DNA of 64,000 nt from Terriglobus roseus DSM 18391 (GTDB lineage: Bacteria; Acidobacteriota; Terriglobia; Terriglobales; Acidobacteriaceae), in NCBI RefSeq assembly GCF_000265425.1, contig NC_018014.1, positions 4,216,001-4,280,000 of the forward strand, given 5' to 3'. Positions 26,992-36,693 of the stretch are shown piece by piece; position 1 is the first letter of the stretch; each line of letters begins with the position of its first letter. Position numbers and translations under genes: made by a program. A model generated the notes under the pieces. The model was given only the letters and a program-made list of their open reading frames with translations. It searched no databases and was not told the DNA's origin.

Positions 26992-27309
26992 TTAGTCGAG
27001 ATCGAACTCGCGAAGAGGCTTTCCAGTATCCGGCGATTCCTTCGCCTTCCGGAACGCCTCGTCAAACTTTGCGGAGAGAATACTGTCGCGGTTCTTCTGC
27101 GCCTCAACCGACTGCGCAAAGATCGAATCACGCCGCGCATCCTGCTCACGAGCAGCCTTCGCCGCCGATCCAAGATCCTCAAACGTGCGCTTACGCGGAG
27201 CCGGCGTATGCGCGATCACCGACTGCGTCACCGGATCAATCCGAAGCATCGCGCCACAATCCGGGCACGCCACCTCAAAGCCAATTTCTTTAGTTTGCTT
27301 CTTCGCCAT
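26992..27309 (-). CDS. Small zinc-ribbon-like hypothetical protein
   Basis: A 105-residue acidic/basic helical protein with a single CPDC pair near residue 16 (FEVACPDCGAMLRID) and a charged, probably coiled-coil C-terminus rich in Lys, Glu and Arg. Only one CxxC is present, so metal binding would need a dimer. The ATG at 27309 is used; an alternative TTG two codons upstream is possible. Similar short proteins next to bshC are known to me only from related acidobacteria, without function. Confidence 0.65.
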   Translation of the reverse strand: MAKKQTKEIGFEVACPDCGAMLRIDPVTQSVIAHTPAPRKRTFEDLGSAAKAAREQDARRDSIFAQSVEAQKNRDSILSAKFDEAFRKAKESPDTGKPLREFDLD

Positions 27310-27345
27310 ACGCAAAGGATTCTACGCGCTAGCAAAGGACTTCAG

Positions 27346-28971
27346 CTAGATATCGAAGACTCTGTGTCCCGGACAATCCTGCTCGGCGTTCTCGACCAGC
27401 ATCGTCGCAAGATCTTCCCTACTCAGCGCCAGCAGTTGAATACCGGCAAGCAACCGCTCCTGCACGATGCCCTTCGGGAACAGGTTCAACGTGATTGCGT
27501 CAGCATGCTTCCGAAGATGCGCCTCGCGCTCCAACTGCCAGTTCGCAGCCAGACGACGAAGGCGATTCATCTGGTACCGCATCTTGCTCGCAGCCACACC
27601 GGCCGACTTGCCAAGGTTGGCATCCATCGCCGCCATCCAGTGTTCAACGCTCTTCAACTCTTCATCCAGAGCATTGCCGGCCGCAGCAATCTTGCGCTTC
27701 CCTTCAATCGGCATAGCCCGAGCTGCAAGGCGCTGCGAAAGCTCATCACTGGTCACCATCGCATCCCGCAACGAAAGCTCATGACGATCCATCACCGTGC
27801 GGATCGCAGGCGGGACCAGTGTCGCGGAAAGCCGCGGCAGCACTGGCGTTGCTTCGCCTAGGATCGCTTCAAAGACAGGCCTGCACTGCGCGAAATATGC
27901 AATCTCAGCAGGCCCACCGATATACGATGATGTCGGCAGAATCGAATCCTGAAAGACAGGACGCAGCAACGCATTCGGGCTCAAGCGCTCTGGCGTTGTC
28001 TCTAAGATCGCAAGCAGTTCTTCCGTGGTGTAGTCACGATTGCCGGCCTTCCACGCACGCTCACCGCTCACCTGCTTTGGGCGCCGCAACGGCATCCGCT
28101 GGCCGTGATCATCCACCACGAACAGCAACGACGAATCATCGTTCACCAGCACCTGCGAGCTGTAACCCGCCGAAGCAAGTTCCGCACCGCGAGTCATCAC
28201 GGCCGCATGAAGCTCATCCGCATGCTCGATCGCATAGCGGAGCACCGGCGAGCCCATCGCATGAAACGCACGCGTGCTTGCATCGATGACGATGAGGCCA
28301 TGCTCGCGGAAGACGCCGGTAAGAAACTTGCCGAACGCCGAAGCCAAAGTATCCGACGGCGTGTACGTCGCACGCAGCAGCTCGGTGATCGGAGCATAGG
28401 CCAGCAACTCTTCTGCCTCGGCCACAACTGCCTCAATCTGCGGACCAAGCTTCAGGTCACCCACGGGCTGCTGCTTGTGCTCCGGGAAGGTCGAGCGGAG
28501 CGTCTCGATACCGTGCTTGCCCAGCAACGCGACCTGGTTCACTTCATCCAGGTCATGATCTTCGGTTGCCATCCAGAAGACCGGCACATGCGGAACGCCG
28601 GCAGCACTGGCCACTTGGGCCTTGCGGATGGCCGTAGCGGCCTTCAGCAGGGTCAACAGCGGCCCGCCGAACAGTCCAACCTGCTGACCCGTCACAACCG
28701 CTCGCGCGCCGTCCCTCAGCTTGTCCAGATTGGCAAAGGTCGATTCCCCTGCCCCAAAGCCAACCACTTGCTCGGTCAGCGTATCCACCAGCAGCTTCCG
28801 ATCCGGCTGCAGCGACGGCTTTGTGCCTTGCTTCCAGCGCTCATCGAAGGGGCTGCTGGCGTAGAAACGGCGAACGGCAGCATCCGCCGGAGCGGTGCGC
28901 AACTCCGTGTACTCGCGAAACAGCTTCGCAAGATGCGGAAGAACAGTGATCGGGTAACACTCTACGCTCAT
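27346..28971 (-). CDS. bshC: Bacillithiol biosynthesis cysteine-adding enzyme BshC
   Basis: Adds L-cysteine to glucosaminyl-malate in the last step of bacillithiol synthesis. The 541-residue product has AVVTGQQVGLFGGPLLTLLK and PVFWMATEDHDLDEVNQV, both highly characteristic, plus a C-terminal coiled coil (about 430-500). The ATG at 28971 begins MSVECYPITVL; 33 further upstream codons look non-conserved. bshA and bshB are not in the window. It diverges from a Nudix gene 87 nt away. Confidence 0.95.
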   Translation of the reverse strand: MSVECYPITVLPHLAKLFREYTELRTAPADAAVRRFYASSPFDERWKQGTKPSLQPDRKLLVDTLTEQVVGFGAGESTFANLDKLRDGARAVVTGQQVGLFGGPLLTLLKAATAIRKAQVASAAGVPHVPVFWMATEDHDLDEVNQVALLGKHGIETLRSTFPEHKQQPVGDLKLGPQIEAVVAEAEELLAYAPITELLRATYTPSDTLASAFGKFLTGVFREHGLIVIDASTRAFHAMGSPVLRYAIEHADELHAAVMTRGAELASAGYSSQVLVNDDSSLLFVVDDHGQRMPLRRPKQVSGERAWKAGNRDYTTEELLAILETTPERLSPNALLRPVFQDSILPTSSYIGGPAEIAYFAQCRPVFEAILGEATPVLPRLSATLVPPAIRTVMDRHELSLRDAMVTSDELSQRLAARAMPIEGKRKIAAAGNALDEELKSVEHWMAAMDANLGKSAGVAASKMRYQMNRLRRLAANWQLEREAHLRKHADAITLNLFPKGIVQERLLAGIQLLALSREDLATMLVENAEQDCPGHRVFDI

Positions 28972-29058
28972 ACTCGAAGGGCTCTTCCGCTTGGGCTGGG
29001 ACCCGATATAGGATGGCACGGCCACGCGGTTGGATGCAGTTTTGATAGCTTGATTGCT

Positions 29059-29757
29059 ATGACGAAGCAAGCAACGGTAAAGACACGGTCGGCGGGTAAT
29101 AAAAGCGTGAACAAGAAGTTGACAGCGGCGAAGCCAGTCGCAAAAGGTGTCGCCGCCTCGCGAGAGATGCCCAAAGGCCCCGTTGCAGCGCCCAAAGCCT
29201 CCAAGAACAAAGCGCAGATTCTAAAGAGCAAACTGGCTTACCAGGGCAAGATCTTCAGCGTCTACACCGAGCAGGTGCGCGAACCCAACGGCGTGGAGGC
29301 CACGCGAGACGTCGTCCGCCACTCCGGCTCGGTTGTGGTGCTGGCCGTCGACGAAACGACAAATCCCGCCGATCCCCTTATCGTCATCGAGCGTCAGTTC
29401 CGTCACGCAGCAGACCAGTACCTGCTGGAGCTGCCGGCCGGCCGTGTGGAACCGGGCGAGAACGTCCTCGCCGCCGCCAAGCGCGAACTGATTGAAGAAA
29501 CAGGTTATCGCGCCAAGAAGTGGACGAAGCTCGTCCGCTACTACGCCAGCCCCGGCTTCGTCGGCGAGTGGATGGAAATCTACCTCGCCACCGGGATCGT
29601 GACCGGCGTCGCCGAACCCGAGGACGACGAACGTATTGAGGTACGCCTCATGCCTCTGTCGCAACTTCTGAAGATGTGCGCTGCCGGAGAGATCCACGAC
29701 GGCAAGACCATCGTCGGCACCATGATCTACGCACAGCGCCGTCAGGACACGAAGTAA
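29059..29757 (+). CDS. Nudix hydrolase, ADP-ribose pyrophosphatase-like, with basic N-terminal tail
   Basis: Hydrolyses nucleoside diphosphate derivatives, probably ADP-ribose. The perfect Nudix box is GRVEPGENVLAAAKRELIEE followed by TGY. The catalytic domain covers about residues 55-230. The first 50 residues are rich in Lys and Ala (about 14 Lys), absent from typical NudF, and could bind nucleic acid or be a translation-start artefact. A TAGCTT box 7 nt before the ATG and lack of a Shine-Dalgarno sequence suggest a leaderless message. Confidence 0.87.
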   Translation: MTKQATVKTRSAGNKSVNKKLTAAKPVAKGVAASREMPKGPVAAPKASKNKAQILKSKLAYQGKIFSVYTEQVREPNGVEATRDVVRHSGSVVVLAVDETTNPADPLIVIERQFRHAADQYLLELPAGRVEPGENVLAAAKRELIEETGYRAKKWTKLVRYYASPGFVGEWMEIYLATGIVTGVAEPEDDERIEVRLMPLSQLLKMCAAGEIHDGKTIVGTMIYAQRRQDTK

Positions 29758-29933
29758 CAATTCACAAGATGGCGGCAATTTATGACACGGTTGAAGAAAC
29801 CCCAAAAAACACTCCGAGATAGTTGCCGATGTACCCCGAATCAAAATCACGCGCGTCTATTCATCACCATCCTCGCCGAGGGCTGATCCTCCCGAGAGCA
29901 AAGACAGTGATGGTGCGCAAGTGGTGAGTACGC

Positions 29934-30155
29934 GTGGCACAGTACAAGGGCACAGTGAAGTGGTTCAACAACGCGAAGGGCTATGGCTTTCTGGGGCGCG
30001 ATGACGGCGGCGCAGATGTGTTTGTCCACTACAGCTCCATCCAGCTGGATGGCTATAAGAGCCTGAAAGAAGGCGATCCCGTTGAGTTCGACGTGATCCA
30101 GGGCAGCAAAGGCCCGCAGGCAGATGCAGTGATTCTGACCCAGTCAGCAGCGTAG
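29934..30155 (+). CDS. Cold-shock-domain protein
   Basis: A 73-residue CspA-type RNA chaperone: [20 protein letters not shown] at the N-terminus has RNP1 (KGYGFLG), and VFVHYSSI is RNP2. Translation starts at a GTG with GGTGAG 5 nt upstream. About 175 nt of non-coding sequence precedes it, long enough for the structured leader typical of csp genes. A terminator follows directly. Confidence 0.93.
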   Translation: MAQYKGTVKWFNNAKGYGFLGRDDGGADVFVHYSSIQLDGYKSLKEGDPVEFDVIQGSKGPQADAVILTQSAA

Positions 30156-30162
30156 GACGGAG

Positions 30163-30192
30163 CCGGCGAAACTTTCGCCGGTCGTCTTTTTT
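30163..30192 (+). terminator. Rho-independent terminator of the cold-shock gene
   Basis: CCGGCGA pairs with TCGCCGG around a 5-nt loop, and TCGTC plus six T residues follow. It starts 8 nt after the stop. Confidence 0.85.
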
Positions 30193-30248
30193 CTGCTGAG
30201 AGAAGTGGGCCGCCGCCAGCGTGCAGGCAGCGCTTGCGGTGTCGCATG

Positions 30249-30254
30249 TAGTCT
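30249..30254 (+). promoter_or_regulatory. Putative -10 box of polX
   Basis: TAGTCT ends 9 nt before the polX ATG, with no ribosome binding site between. Confidence 0.35.
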
Positions 30255-30263
30255 GATCGCTGT

Positions 30264-32033
30264 ATGGATAACATCACCATGGCACGGCTGTTGGACGAGA
30301 CGGCAGCGCTGCTTGAAATTGACGCGGCGGATCCCTTCCGTGTGCGCAGTTATCGCCGCGCAGCAGAAGCAGTCGAGCAGCAGACAACCCCGCTTGCCTC
30401 TCTGGTCGATGACCCGAAGCAGTTGCTTGCGATCGCAGGCATTGGCAAAGGCATGGCCGCAAACATCGTCGACCTGGAACGAACCGGGTCGATGCCCCTT
30501 CGCGATGAGCTGCTGACGAAATATCGTCCGTCCATGCTCGACCTGTTGCGCCTGCCCAGCATGGGACCGAAGACCGTCGCGCTGCTGTTTTCCGCACTCC
30601 AGATTGAGAACATGGACCAGCTCGAGACCGCCGCCAAGGAAGGTCACCTTGCCAAGCTTCCCCGCTTCGGTCAGAAGCAGGTCGACAAACTCCTCAAGGG
30701 CATCGAGGATCACCGCCGCAACTCCGGCCGCTTTCGCATCGACAACGCGGGCGAGACCGCGGACAAAATCGCGGCCATGCTGCGCGAGTTCCCCGGCATT
30801 GAAACCATCACGCCGGCAGGGTCGTTGCGCCGTGGACGCGAGACCGTCGGCGACCTCGATCTTCTGGTAACCGGACCTGCGTGTGAAGCCGATGTCGTCA
30901 GCGCTGCCGTGGAATATGTTGCGACGCTCCCCTTGATTGATGTGCTTCTCGCCAAGGGCCAGAATAAGGTCAGCTTCACATTGCGCAATGGCCTGCAGGT
31001 CGACGTGCGGCTGCTGCCGCGCGCAAGCTACGGCGCCGCCCTGCAGTACTTCACCGGATCGAAGATGCATAACGTATCGCTGCGGCAGAAGGCGCTGAAG
31101 CGTGGCTACACCCTGAGCGAGTACGCACTGGCACGTCTGAATCCCGAAGAAGGTGAGAGTTCGATCGTCGCCGCCGCAACCGAAGAAGAGATCTACGCGG
31201 CGCTCGGCATGCAGTGGATTGCGCCGGAGCTGCGCGAAAACTGCGGCGAACTGGAAGCGGCAGAGGCAGCGACACTGCCGTCCCTCATCACACTCGACGA
31301 CATCCGCGGGGACGTCCATATGCACACCGTCGCGACCGACGGCGCGTTCACTATCCGCGAGATGGCCGACGCCGCACTTGCGCGTGGGCTCAAGTACATC
31401 GCCATCACCGATCACTCAAAAAACCTTGCCATGACCAACGGCCTGGACGACTACCGCGCGCAGGCCCATGTGCGCGCCATTCAGGCAGTCGATGCCGAGA
31501 TGGAAGGCCGCATCCGTGTCTTCGCCGGCATCGAAGTCGACATCCTGCAGGACGGCTCGCTCGACCTGGAAGACGAAACGCTGGCCATGATGGATGTCGT
31601 CGTCGGGTCCGTGCATTCAGCGTTTCAAATGCCATCAGACGAGATGACCGCGCGTCTGCTGCGCGCCATCGAAAATCCGTACCTGCGCATCCTCGGTCAT
31701 CCCACAGGCCGCAAGCTGCTGCGTCGCGATCCCTATGTCTTCGACATGGACGGAGTCCTGCGCCGCTGCGCAGAACTCGGTGTCGCAGTGGAGCACAACG
31801 CCGCTCCGGCACGCGCCGACCTGAGCGATCTGAATCTGCGCAAGGCCAAGGCCCTCGGCTGCCGCATCAGCGTCAACACCGACGCGCACAGCATCGACGA
31901 CCTCGCAAAGATGCGTTTCGGCATCACCCAGCTGCGACGCGCATGGCTCGAGCCGAAAGACGTCATCAACACGCTGGATGTCGATGCGTTTCTATCTGCG
32001 CTACGTCCACGGCCCGCGCATGTGGGAGCATAA
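30264..32033 (+). CDS. polX: DNA polymerase X / PHP phosphoesterase (PolX)
   Basis: A gap-filling DNA repair polymerase with 3'-end-processing PHP domain. The 589-residue protein has an N-terminal helix-hairpin-helix 8-kDa domain (GIGKGMAANIVDL), a polymerase core with GSLRRGRETVGDLDLLV near residue 186 (DLD metal pair), and a PHP domain from about residue 350 with DVHMHT, ITDHS, a later GSVHSAF and NTDAHS. All expected metal ligands can be seen. The next gene begins 3 nt after its stop. Confidence 0.96.
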   Translation: MDNITMARLLDETAALLEIDAADPFRVRSYRRAAEAVEQQTTPLASLVDDPKQLLAIAGIGKGMAANIVDLERTGSMPLRDELLTKYRPSMLDLLRLPSMGPKTVALLFSALQIENMDQLETAAKEGHLAKLPRFGQKQVDKLLKGIEDHRRNSGRFRIDNAGETADKIAAMLREFPGIETITPAGSLRRGRETVGDLDLLVTGPACEADVVSAAVEYVATLPLIDVLLAKGQNKVSFTLRNGLQVDVRLLPRASYGAALQYFTGSKMHNVSLRQKALKRGYTLSEYALARLNPEEGESSIVAAATEEEIYAALGMQWIAPELRENCGELEAAEAATLPSLITLDDIRGDVHMHTVATDGAFTIREMADAALARGLKYIAITDHSKNLAMTNGLDDYRAQAHVRAIQAVDAEMEGRIRVFAGIEVDILQDGSLDLEDETLAMMDVVVGSVHSAFQMPSDEMTARLLRAIENPYLRILGHPTGRKLLRRDPYVFDMDGVLRRCAELGVAVEHNAAPARADLSDLNLRKAKALGCRISVNTDAHSIDDLAKMRFGITQLRRAWLEPKDVINTLDVDAFLSALRPRPAHVGA

Positions 32034-32036
32034 GAC

Positions 32037-32615
32037 ATGGCTGAGATGAGACTTGATGGCGGTGAAGTAAAGCAGCGGGGCATGCTGATCCCCGTGCTGA
32101 TTGCGCTGGTTCTACTTGCAGCAGGTGGCGCGTGGTTCGCCAAGGTCTACCTGCACAAGGAAGTCACCGGCAAAGTCGACCGCATCGGTGTCTTTCCCGT
32201 ACACACCGTCTTTACGCGCGGCACGGGCATTCTCGTTGGCGAAAATCAGACGGAGGACGTGACCTACGTCATCCCGAACATCGCACTCACAGACCACACC
32301 GAGGTTCCTCTCTTCGTGAAGTCAATCAGCGGCAGCTTCACCATGGAAGACGGTTCCGTGATGCAGGCACAGGCGATCGAACAGTCCGATCTGCCGCGAC
32401 TCGCAGCGATGTTTCCGAAGATGAAACCGGCAGTCGATACCGCAGGCACAACGCCGTTACAAGCGCTGCCCTCCATAGCTCCCGGCGCCACCGCCGGAGG
32501 TTACGTGGTGTTCGCCTACAACGTTCCTCAGGCGATCTGGGACAAGCGCAAGTCTTCCGATGTGAGCATCGATTTCTATCATCAGGACCGCGTGACACTG
32601 CCCCTGCCGAAATAG
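32037..32615 (+). CDS. Membrane-anchored hypothetical protein
   Basis: A 192-residue protein with one N-terminal transmembrane helix (about 16-35) and a beta-rich outside domain that has no recognised family. It shows EDVTYVIPNIALTDHTEVPL and a C-terminal VVFAYNVPQAIW. Its start lies 3 nt after the polX stop, so translation is likely coupled. This suggests an operon but not a function. The two genes end at a strong shared terminator. Confidence 0.7.
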   Translation: MAEMRLDGGEVKQRGMLIPVLIALVLLAAGGAWFAKVYLHKEVTGKVDRIGVFPVHTVFTRGTGILVGENQTEDVTYVIPNIALTDHTEVPLFVKSISGSFTMEDGSVMQAQAIEQSDLPRLAAMFPKMKPAVDTAGTTPLQALPSIAPGATAGGYVVFAYNVPQAIWDKRKSSDVSIDFYHQDRVTLPLPK

Positions 32616-32659
32616 TCTCTCGCTGACGAACGGCGTCCGCCCTTCGTGACCAGCCAGCA

Positions 32660-32697
32660 AAAAGAGCACAGGCCGCCGAGGCGGTCTGTGCTCTTTT
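32660..32697. terminator. Bidirectional terminator between convergent genes
   Basis: A 17-bp stem with one wobble (AAAAGAGCACAGGCCGC against GCGGTCTGTGCTCTTTT) gives T runs in both directions. Confidence 0.85.
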
Positions 32698-32723
32698 CAT
32701 TGTCGAAAGCAAAAAATCAGAAC

Positions 32724-33557
32724 CTACATCCCCTTCGGCACCGACAGATAACCCCTCACCATGTTCTTATCTACACCATTCACCACGATCTCGAACAGCG
32801 CGGGACTCTTGCCGCTGTAGAACTGCACCGGCTCCAGCAGCGTTTTGTCTTTCTTCTCGACCACCCGGTCATCCGCATTCAGCGCCAGCGTGAACTTACC
32901 CTTCTTCACATCCACCTTCTTCAACTGCAGCTTCACGCTTGAGAGCAGTGTGGGCGGCGCATTCTTCTGCAGGGTGAACTCGTAGTAAGTCCGGTCTCCC
33001 TTGTGCTTCAGCTCTTCCAGTTCGGTGGAGTTACGCGCGATCAGGCCGCTCATCACGCCTGCATCGCCCATGGTGCGCTGCAACTGCGTCTTCGTGTCCG
33101 CCAGGTCGGCCTTCACGCTGCCAACGTCTGTCTTGGTCGAACCCAGGTCCGTCTTCACACTGCCAACATCCGTCTTCACCGCAGAGACTTCGCTGTTGAA
33201 TCTCTGCTCCGCGGCCTGCTGCGAGTTGGTCAGACGGGCCGCATCCGCCTGCTGCTTGGCAAGGATGGTCTGGGTACGCGCATCCAACTGCGCCTGCGTT
33301 GTTCCAAGCCGTTGCGCAAAGGTCTCCGATGCAGCGCGGGCGCGGGCATCCGACGCATTCACGCGCGATTGCAGTGAGTTCGCCTCCTGCTGCTGCGATG
33401 CCAACTGCTGCTCCGCCTTGGTCAAGCGGCCCTGCAGCAGAAACGACCAGATCAAGCCGCCAAGCGCGAGCACCACGGCAGCGATCGCCGTCACCAGTAA
33501 CAGCGGCGACTCCTTCTTTTCAACTTCCACGTACTTTGTCGAAGGCAGTTCGTTCAT
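32724..33557 (-). CDS. Coiled-coil inner-membrane protein with heptad repeats
   Basis: A 277-residue protein with one transmembrane helix (about 15-40), a coiled coil (about 45-165) rich in Gln and Ala, and a C-terminal globular domain starting near TYYEFTLQKNAPP. Heptad repeats VKTDVGS, VKTDLGS and TKTDVGS recur near residues 120-145. No enzymatic motif was seen. The ATG at 33557 has GGAGG 6 nt upstream; an upstream ATG at 33569 overlaps that site. It is divergent from thiO. Confidence 0.72.
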   Translation of the reverse strand: MNELPSTKYVEVEKKESPLLLVTAIAAVVLALGGLIWSFLLQGRLTKAEQQLASQQQEANSLQSRVNASDARARAASETFAQRLGTTQAQLDARTQTILAKQQADAARLTNSQQAAEQRFNSEVSAVKTDVGSVKTDLGSTKTDVGSVKADLADTKTQLQRTMGDAGVMSGLIARNSTELEELKHKGDRTYYEFTLQKNAPPTLLSSVKLQLKKVDVKKGKFTLALNADDRVVEKKDKTLLEPVQFYSGKSPALFEIVVNGVDKNMVRGYLSVPKGM

Positions 33558-33654
33558 CAGATCCTCCAAAGATCGCTTAACCCGCGATACTGAAATACTT
33601 CCGCCACGGTCAACAGCAATTGTGCGCGTCTCTGCGTGGTTTCGAAAGCAAAAC

Positions 33655-33660
33655 TAGAAT
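33655..33660 (+). promoter_or_regulatory. -10 box giving a leaderless thiO message
   Basis: TAGAAT ends exactly 6 nt before the ATG at 33667, so transcription should start at or next to the A of the start codon. No Shine-Dalgarno sequence is present. Confidence 0.5.
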
Positions 33661-33666
33661 AGACGG

Positions 33667-34677
33667 ATGCATTCTCCGGACGTCGTCATAGCGGGTGCGG
33701 GTATCACGGGTCTGACCTGCGCGTTGGAACTGCAGGACTGCGGGCTGGAAGTCGTCGTGCTCGAGCGTGGCACAGCGGGCCGTGAGGCGTCGTGGGCCGC
33801 CGCAGGCATGCTCGCCGCACACGATCCAGCGAATCCGTCGCAATTGGCGCCGCTGGCTGATCTCAGCGTCACGCTCTACCCCACGTTGCTGGACCGTATC
33901 GACGCACTCACCGGCGTACGCGTGCCCATCGAGACACGCTGGACGCTGGAGGCCGCAGAGGGCTGGCGGCACCACCGCGCCATGCTGCCGGCGCTGCAGG
34001 GACGCGGCTTCCGGCGGCTGCCGGAGCAGAGCCTGGATCCGCGCAAACTCGTCCCGGCTCTCCGCGCTGCCGTGGATGCGGCAGGCGTCACCGTGCTCGA
34101 AAACACACCCGTACGCGCGGCGTATCAACGCGGCGCGGGCATCAGCGTCCGCACACCCGACGGCGTCATCCAAGCCGGCGCATTCCTGGACTGCTCCGGT
34201 GCCTGGAGCGCCGCAGCATCGCCCGCAAAGGGCCAGATGCTGTGCGTCCACGCGCCCGGTGTCTTCTCGACAGGAACCGTCGGCAACGTCGTTGTACGCA
34301 CGCACGACGTTTACATGGTGCCCCGCCTGGACGGCTCTGTGATCATCGGCGCGACCGTCGAGGATGCGGACTTTGATCGCAAGGTCTACGAGCCCGAGAT
34401 GCGGCATCTTCGCGCAGAGGCAGCCGAACTGCTGCCGGCACTCGCCGAAGCTCCGGAGATCGCAAGCTGGGCTGGACTGCGGCCGGACACACCCGACCAT
34501 CTGCCCATTCTGGGACAGGCCGATGCGCATGCGTTTGTGGCTGCAGGACACTTTCGCAATGGCGTCCTGCTGGCGCCCGCGACCGCGCACGTCATGATGC
34601 AAATGGTGCTGGGGATGCCGACATCGGTGGATCTGACTCCCTTCCGTCCGGACCGCTTTCCCCCTGTCATTCGTTAG
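33667..34677 (+). CDS. thiO: FAD-dependent glycine oxidase / ThiO-like amine oxidase
   Basis: Oxidises glycine (or another amino acid) to the imine that feeds thiamine thiazole synthesis. The 336-residue DAO-family protein has the FAD-binding VVIAGAGITGLTCALEL at the N-terminus, ASWAAAGMLAA, typical of ThiO, and a C-terminal GQADAHAFVAAGHFRNGVLL. No other thi genes are near, so a different substrate is possible. Confidence 0.85.
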   Translation: MHSPDVVIAGAGITGLTCALELQDCGLEVVVLERGTAGREASWAAAGMLAAHDPANPSQLAPLADLSVTLYPTLLDRIDALTGVRVPIETRWTLEAAEGWRHHRAMLPALQGRGFRRLPEQSLDPRKLVPALRAAVDAAGVTVLENTPVRAAYQRGAGISVRTPDGVIQAGAFLDCSGAWSAAASPAKGQMLCVHAPGVFSTGTVGNVVVRTHDVYMVPRLDGSVIIGATVEDADFDRKVYEPEMRHLRAEAAELLPALAEAPEIASWAGLRPDTPDHLPILGQADAHAFVAAGHFRNGVLLAPATAHVMMQMVLGMPTSVDLTPFRPDRFPPVIR

Positions 34678-34792
34678 GGATTCCGCGTGCAGGCGGCGAT
34701 ATTCGCGCAAGCGTGATGACAACCGCACAAGTCATCCGCTATAAACGCGTTTTACAGGCATATCCTTCTTCGCATTAGGAGCACCCCAAAAC

Positions 34793-35929
34793 ATGTCGCA
34801 GGCAGTTGCCCCACGCGGGCTTGAAGGCGTTGTCGCAACCACCTCCGGCATCTGTTGGATCGATGGCGACGCGGGCGTTCTTTCGTACCGCGGTATCGAC
34901 ATCCACGAACTCGCAGCGAAGTCGACGTTTGAGGAAAGTACCTACCTGTTGTGGTTCGGCAAGCTGCCCACCTCGGCAGAACTCGCTGACTTCAAGAAGA
35001 CCCTTGCCGCATCGCGCACCATGGATGCCAGTGTCGTCGAATTCCTGAAGGGTCTGCCCAAGGACGCGAACGTGATGGAAGTGCTGCGCACGACCGTCAG
35101 CCTGCTCAGCATCACCGACGCCGACGATGTCGACAGCACCCACGACGCCAATGTCCGCAAGAGCTTCCGACTGACCAGCCAGATCGCCATGATCGTGGCC
35201 TACTTCGACCGCATCCGCAAGGGCAAGGCGATCGTCGAGCCGGACATGTCTCTCAGCCACGCCGGCAACTTTCTGTACATGCTCTCCGGCGTCAAGCCCA
35301 TCCACGAGGCGGAGCGCGCATTCGATGTTGCGCTGATCCTTCACGCGGACCATGAACTCAATGCATCCACCTTCGCCGCACGCGTCATCGCAGCAACACT
35401 GAGCGATGTGCACTCTGCCATTACGGGCGCCATTGGCGCGCTCAAGGGACCGCTGCACGGCGGCGCAAACGAAGCTGTGATGAAGCTGCTTTACCAGGTG
35501 GACGCTGCCGGTGCCGACCCTGTGACGTATGTCCGCGATCTGCTCGCACGCAAGGAAAAGATCTCCGGCTTCGGCCATCGCGTCTACAAGACCGAAGACC
35601 CGCGCGCTACCCACCTGCGCCGCATGTCGAAAGACCTTGGCACCGCGGCCGGCAACGCCAAGTGGTATGAGATGAGCGAGAAGATCGAAGGCTTTGTGAA
35701 GAGCGAAAAGAAGCTCAACGCCAACGTCGACTTCTACTCCGCCTCGACCTACACCACACTGGGCATCGACATGGATCTGTTCACGCCCATCTTCGCCGTC
35801 AGCCGGATCTCCGGCTGGGCCGCACACGTGATCGAGCAGCATGACAACAACCGTCTGATCCGCCCGCGCGCTGACTATACCGGCCCGGCTTACCCCGCGC
35901 CCTATGTGCCCATGGACGACCGCTCGTAA
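34793..35929 (+). CDS. gltA: Citrate synthase
   Basis: Condenses acetyl-CoA with oxaloacetate at entry to the TCA cycle. The 378-residue length matches Gram-positive/archaeal-type (CitZ/2-methylcitrate-like) enzymes. Catalytic segments are LHADHELNAST, GFGHRVYK and NANVDFYSA, carrying the two His and the Asp. GLEGVVATTSGICWIDGDAG is the typical start of short citrate synthases. AGGAG lies 11 nt upstream. A 2-methylcitrate synthase role cannot be excluded by motif alone. It ends at a strong terminator. Confidence 0.95.
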   Translation: MSQAVAPRGLEGVVATTSGICWIDGDAGVLSYRGIDIHELAAKSTFEESTYLLWFGKLPTSAELADFKKTLAASRTMDASVVEFLKGLPKDANVMEVLRTTVSLLSITDADDVDSTHDANVRKSFRLTSQIAMIVAYFDRIRKGKAIVEPDMSLSHAGNFLYMLSGVKPIHEAERAFDVALILHADHELNASTFAARVIAATLSDVHSAITGAIGALKGPLHGGANEAVMKLLYQVDAAGADPVTYVRDLLARKEKISGFGHRVYKTEDPRATHLRRMSKDLGTAAGNAKWYEMSEKIEGFVKSEKKLNANVDFYSASTYTTLGIDMDLFTPIFAVSRISGWAAHVIEQHDNNRLIRPRADYTGPAYPAPYVPMDDRS

Positions 35930-35946
35930 GCTCCTGCATTGCCACA

Positions 35947-35987
35947 GACAAAGGCCCTGACCGATCAATACGGTCAGGGCCTTTGTC
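35947..35987. terminator. Strong bidirectional terminator after citrate synthase
   Basis: A perfect 17-bp stem (GACAAAGGCCCTGACCG and its complement) with a 7-nt loop, followed by TTGTG. It separates convergent genes. Confidence 0.85.
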
Positions 35988-36015
35988 TTGTGCAGAACCG
36001 ATGACTTCGATCGAG

Positions 36016-36633
36016 TTACGACTTCTTCGTCGGATTCGCCAACGGCCGCCCGGTGCTGGCCGGCGGTGTCATGCCGTTCATCCGCAGATACTCGACCAAC
36101 TGTCCATAGTGGTCGCGCATGTGTCCGAAGTTATAAGCAACGGTACCGGCGCGCGTGGTGCCGGGCGTCTTCGCTTCGTCCCAGGCATTCTCCGGAGTCA
36201 GCGTCGCAATCGCAGCATGCAAAGCAGCAAACGAATCCACCAGGTTCTTGTGAGCCGTCGGCTTATCGAAGGCAGTGCTCACAGCCTTCAGATCCACCGT
36301 CGGCTTGGAAGCGCTGATCGCAGCGGCAAAGGAGAAGTTCGCCGCTGCAACGTGCGCCACCTCCTGGCCGAAGGTACGCACACCGGTATAGTCGGGCTTC
36401 AGCAACTCACCCTTGAAGTCTTCGGCCGACGGCGCAAAAGCATATTTGTCAGCAGGCATGGCATCGGCCAGGCCCATCCATTCTTTTTCGATCAGCGTCT
36501 GTACCGCGTCGAGCGAGGCAGCAGGCGAGCTATGGACAACCGGCAAAGCAGCCGCCGGAACCGCCTGCGCGCCGGCAGCGGCCGCGAAGACGACGGAGCA
36601 ACAGAGAACAGCCACAGGGACAAAGCGCTTCAC
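36016..36633 (-). CDS. Secreted DinB-like protein
   Basis: A 205-residue exported protein: MKRFVPVAVLCCSVVFAAAA is a signal peptide with cleavage near AGAQA. The mature part is a four-helix DinB-like bundle, with His residues in VAHVAAANF and HMRDHYGQLVEYLRMNGMTP placed as for the metal site. DinB-family members are often thiol or glutathione-dependent transferases, but exported ones have no known function. Confidence 0.82.
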   Translation of the reverse strand: MKRFVPVAVLCCSVVFAAAAGAQAVPAAALPVVHSSPAASLDAVQTLIEKEWMGLADAMPADKYAFAPSAEDFKGELLKPDYTGVRTFGQEVAHVAAANFSFAAAISASKPTVDLKAVSTAFDKPTAHKNLVDSFAALHAAIATLTPENAWDEAKTPGTTRAGTVAYNFGHMRDHYGQLVEYLRMNGMTPPASTGRPLANPTKKS

Positions 36634-36693
36634 GATGAAGTAATCCTCCAGCAGCAGTAGACCAGAGCAGCGCGCTCATGAACACAGCGCCCA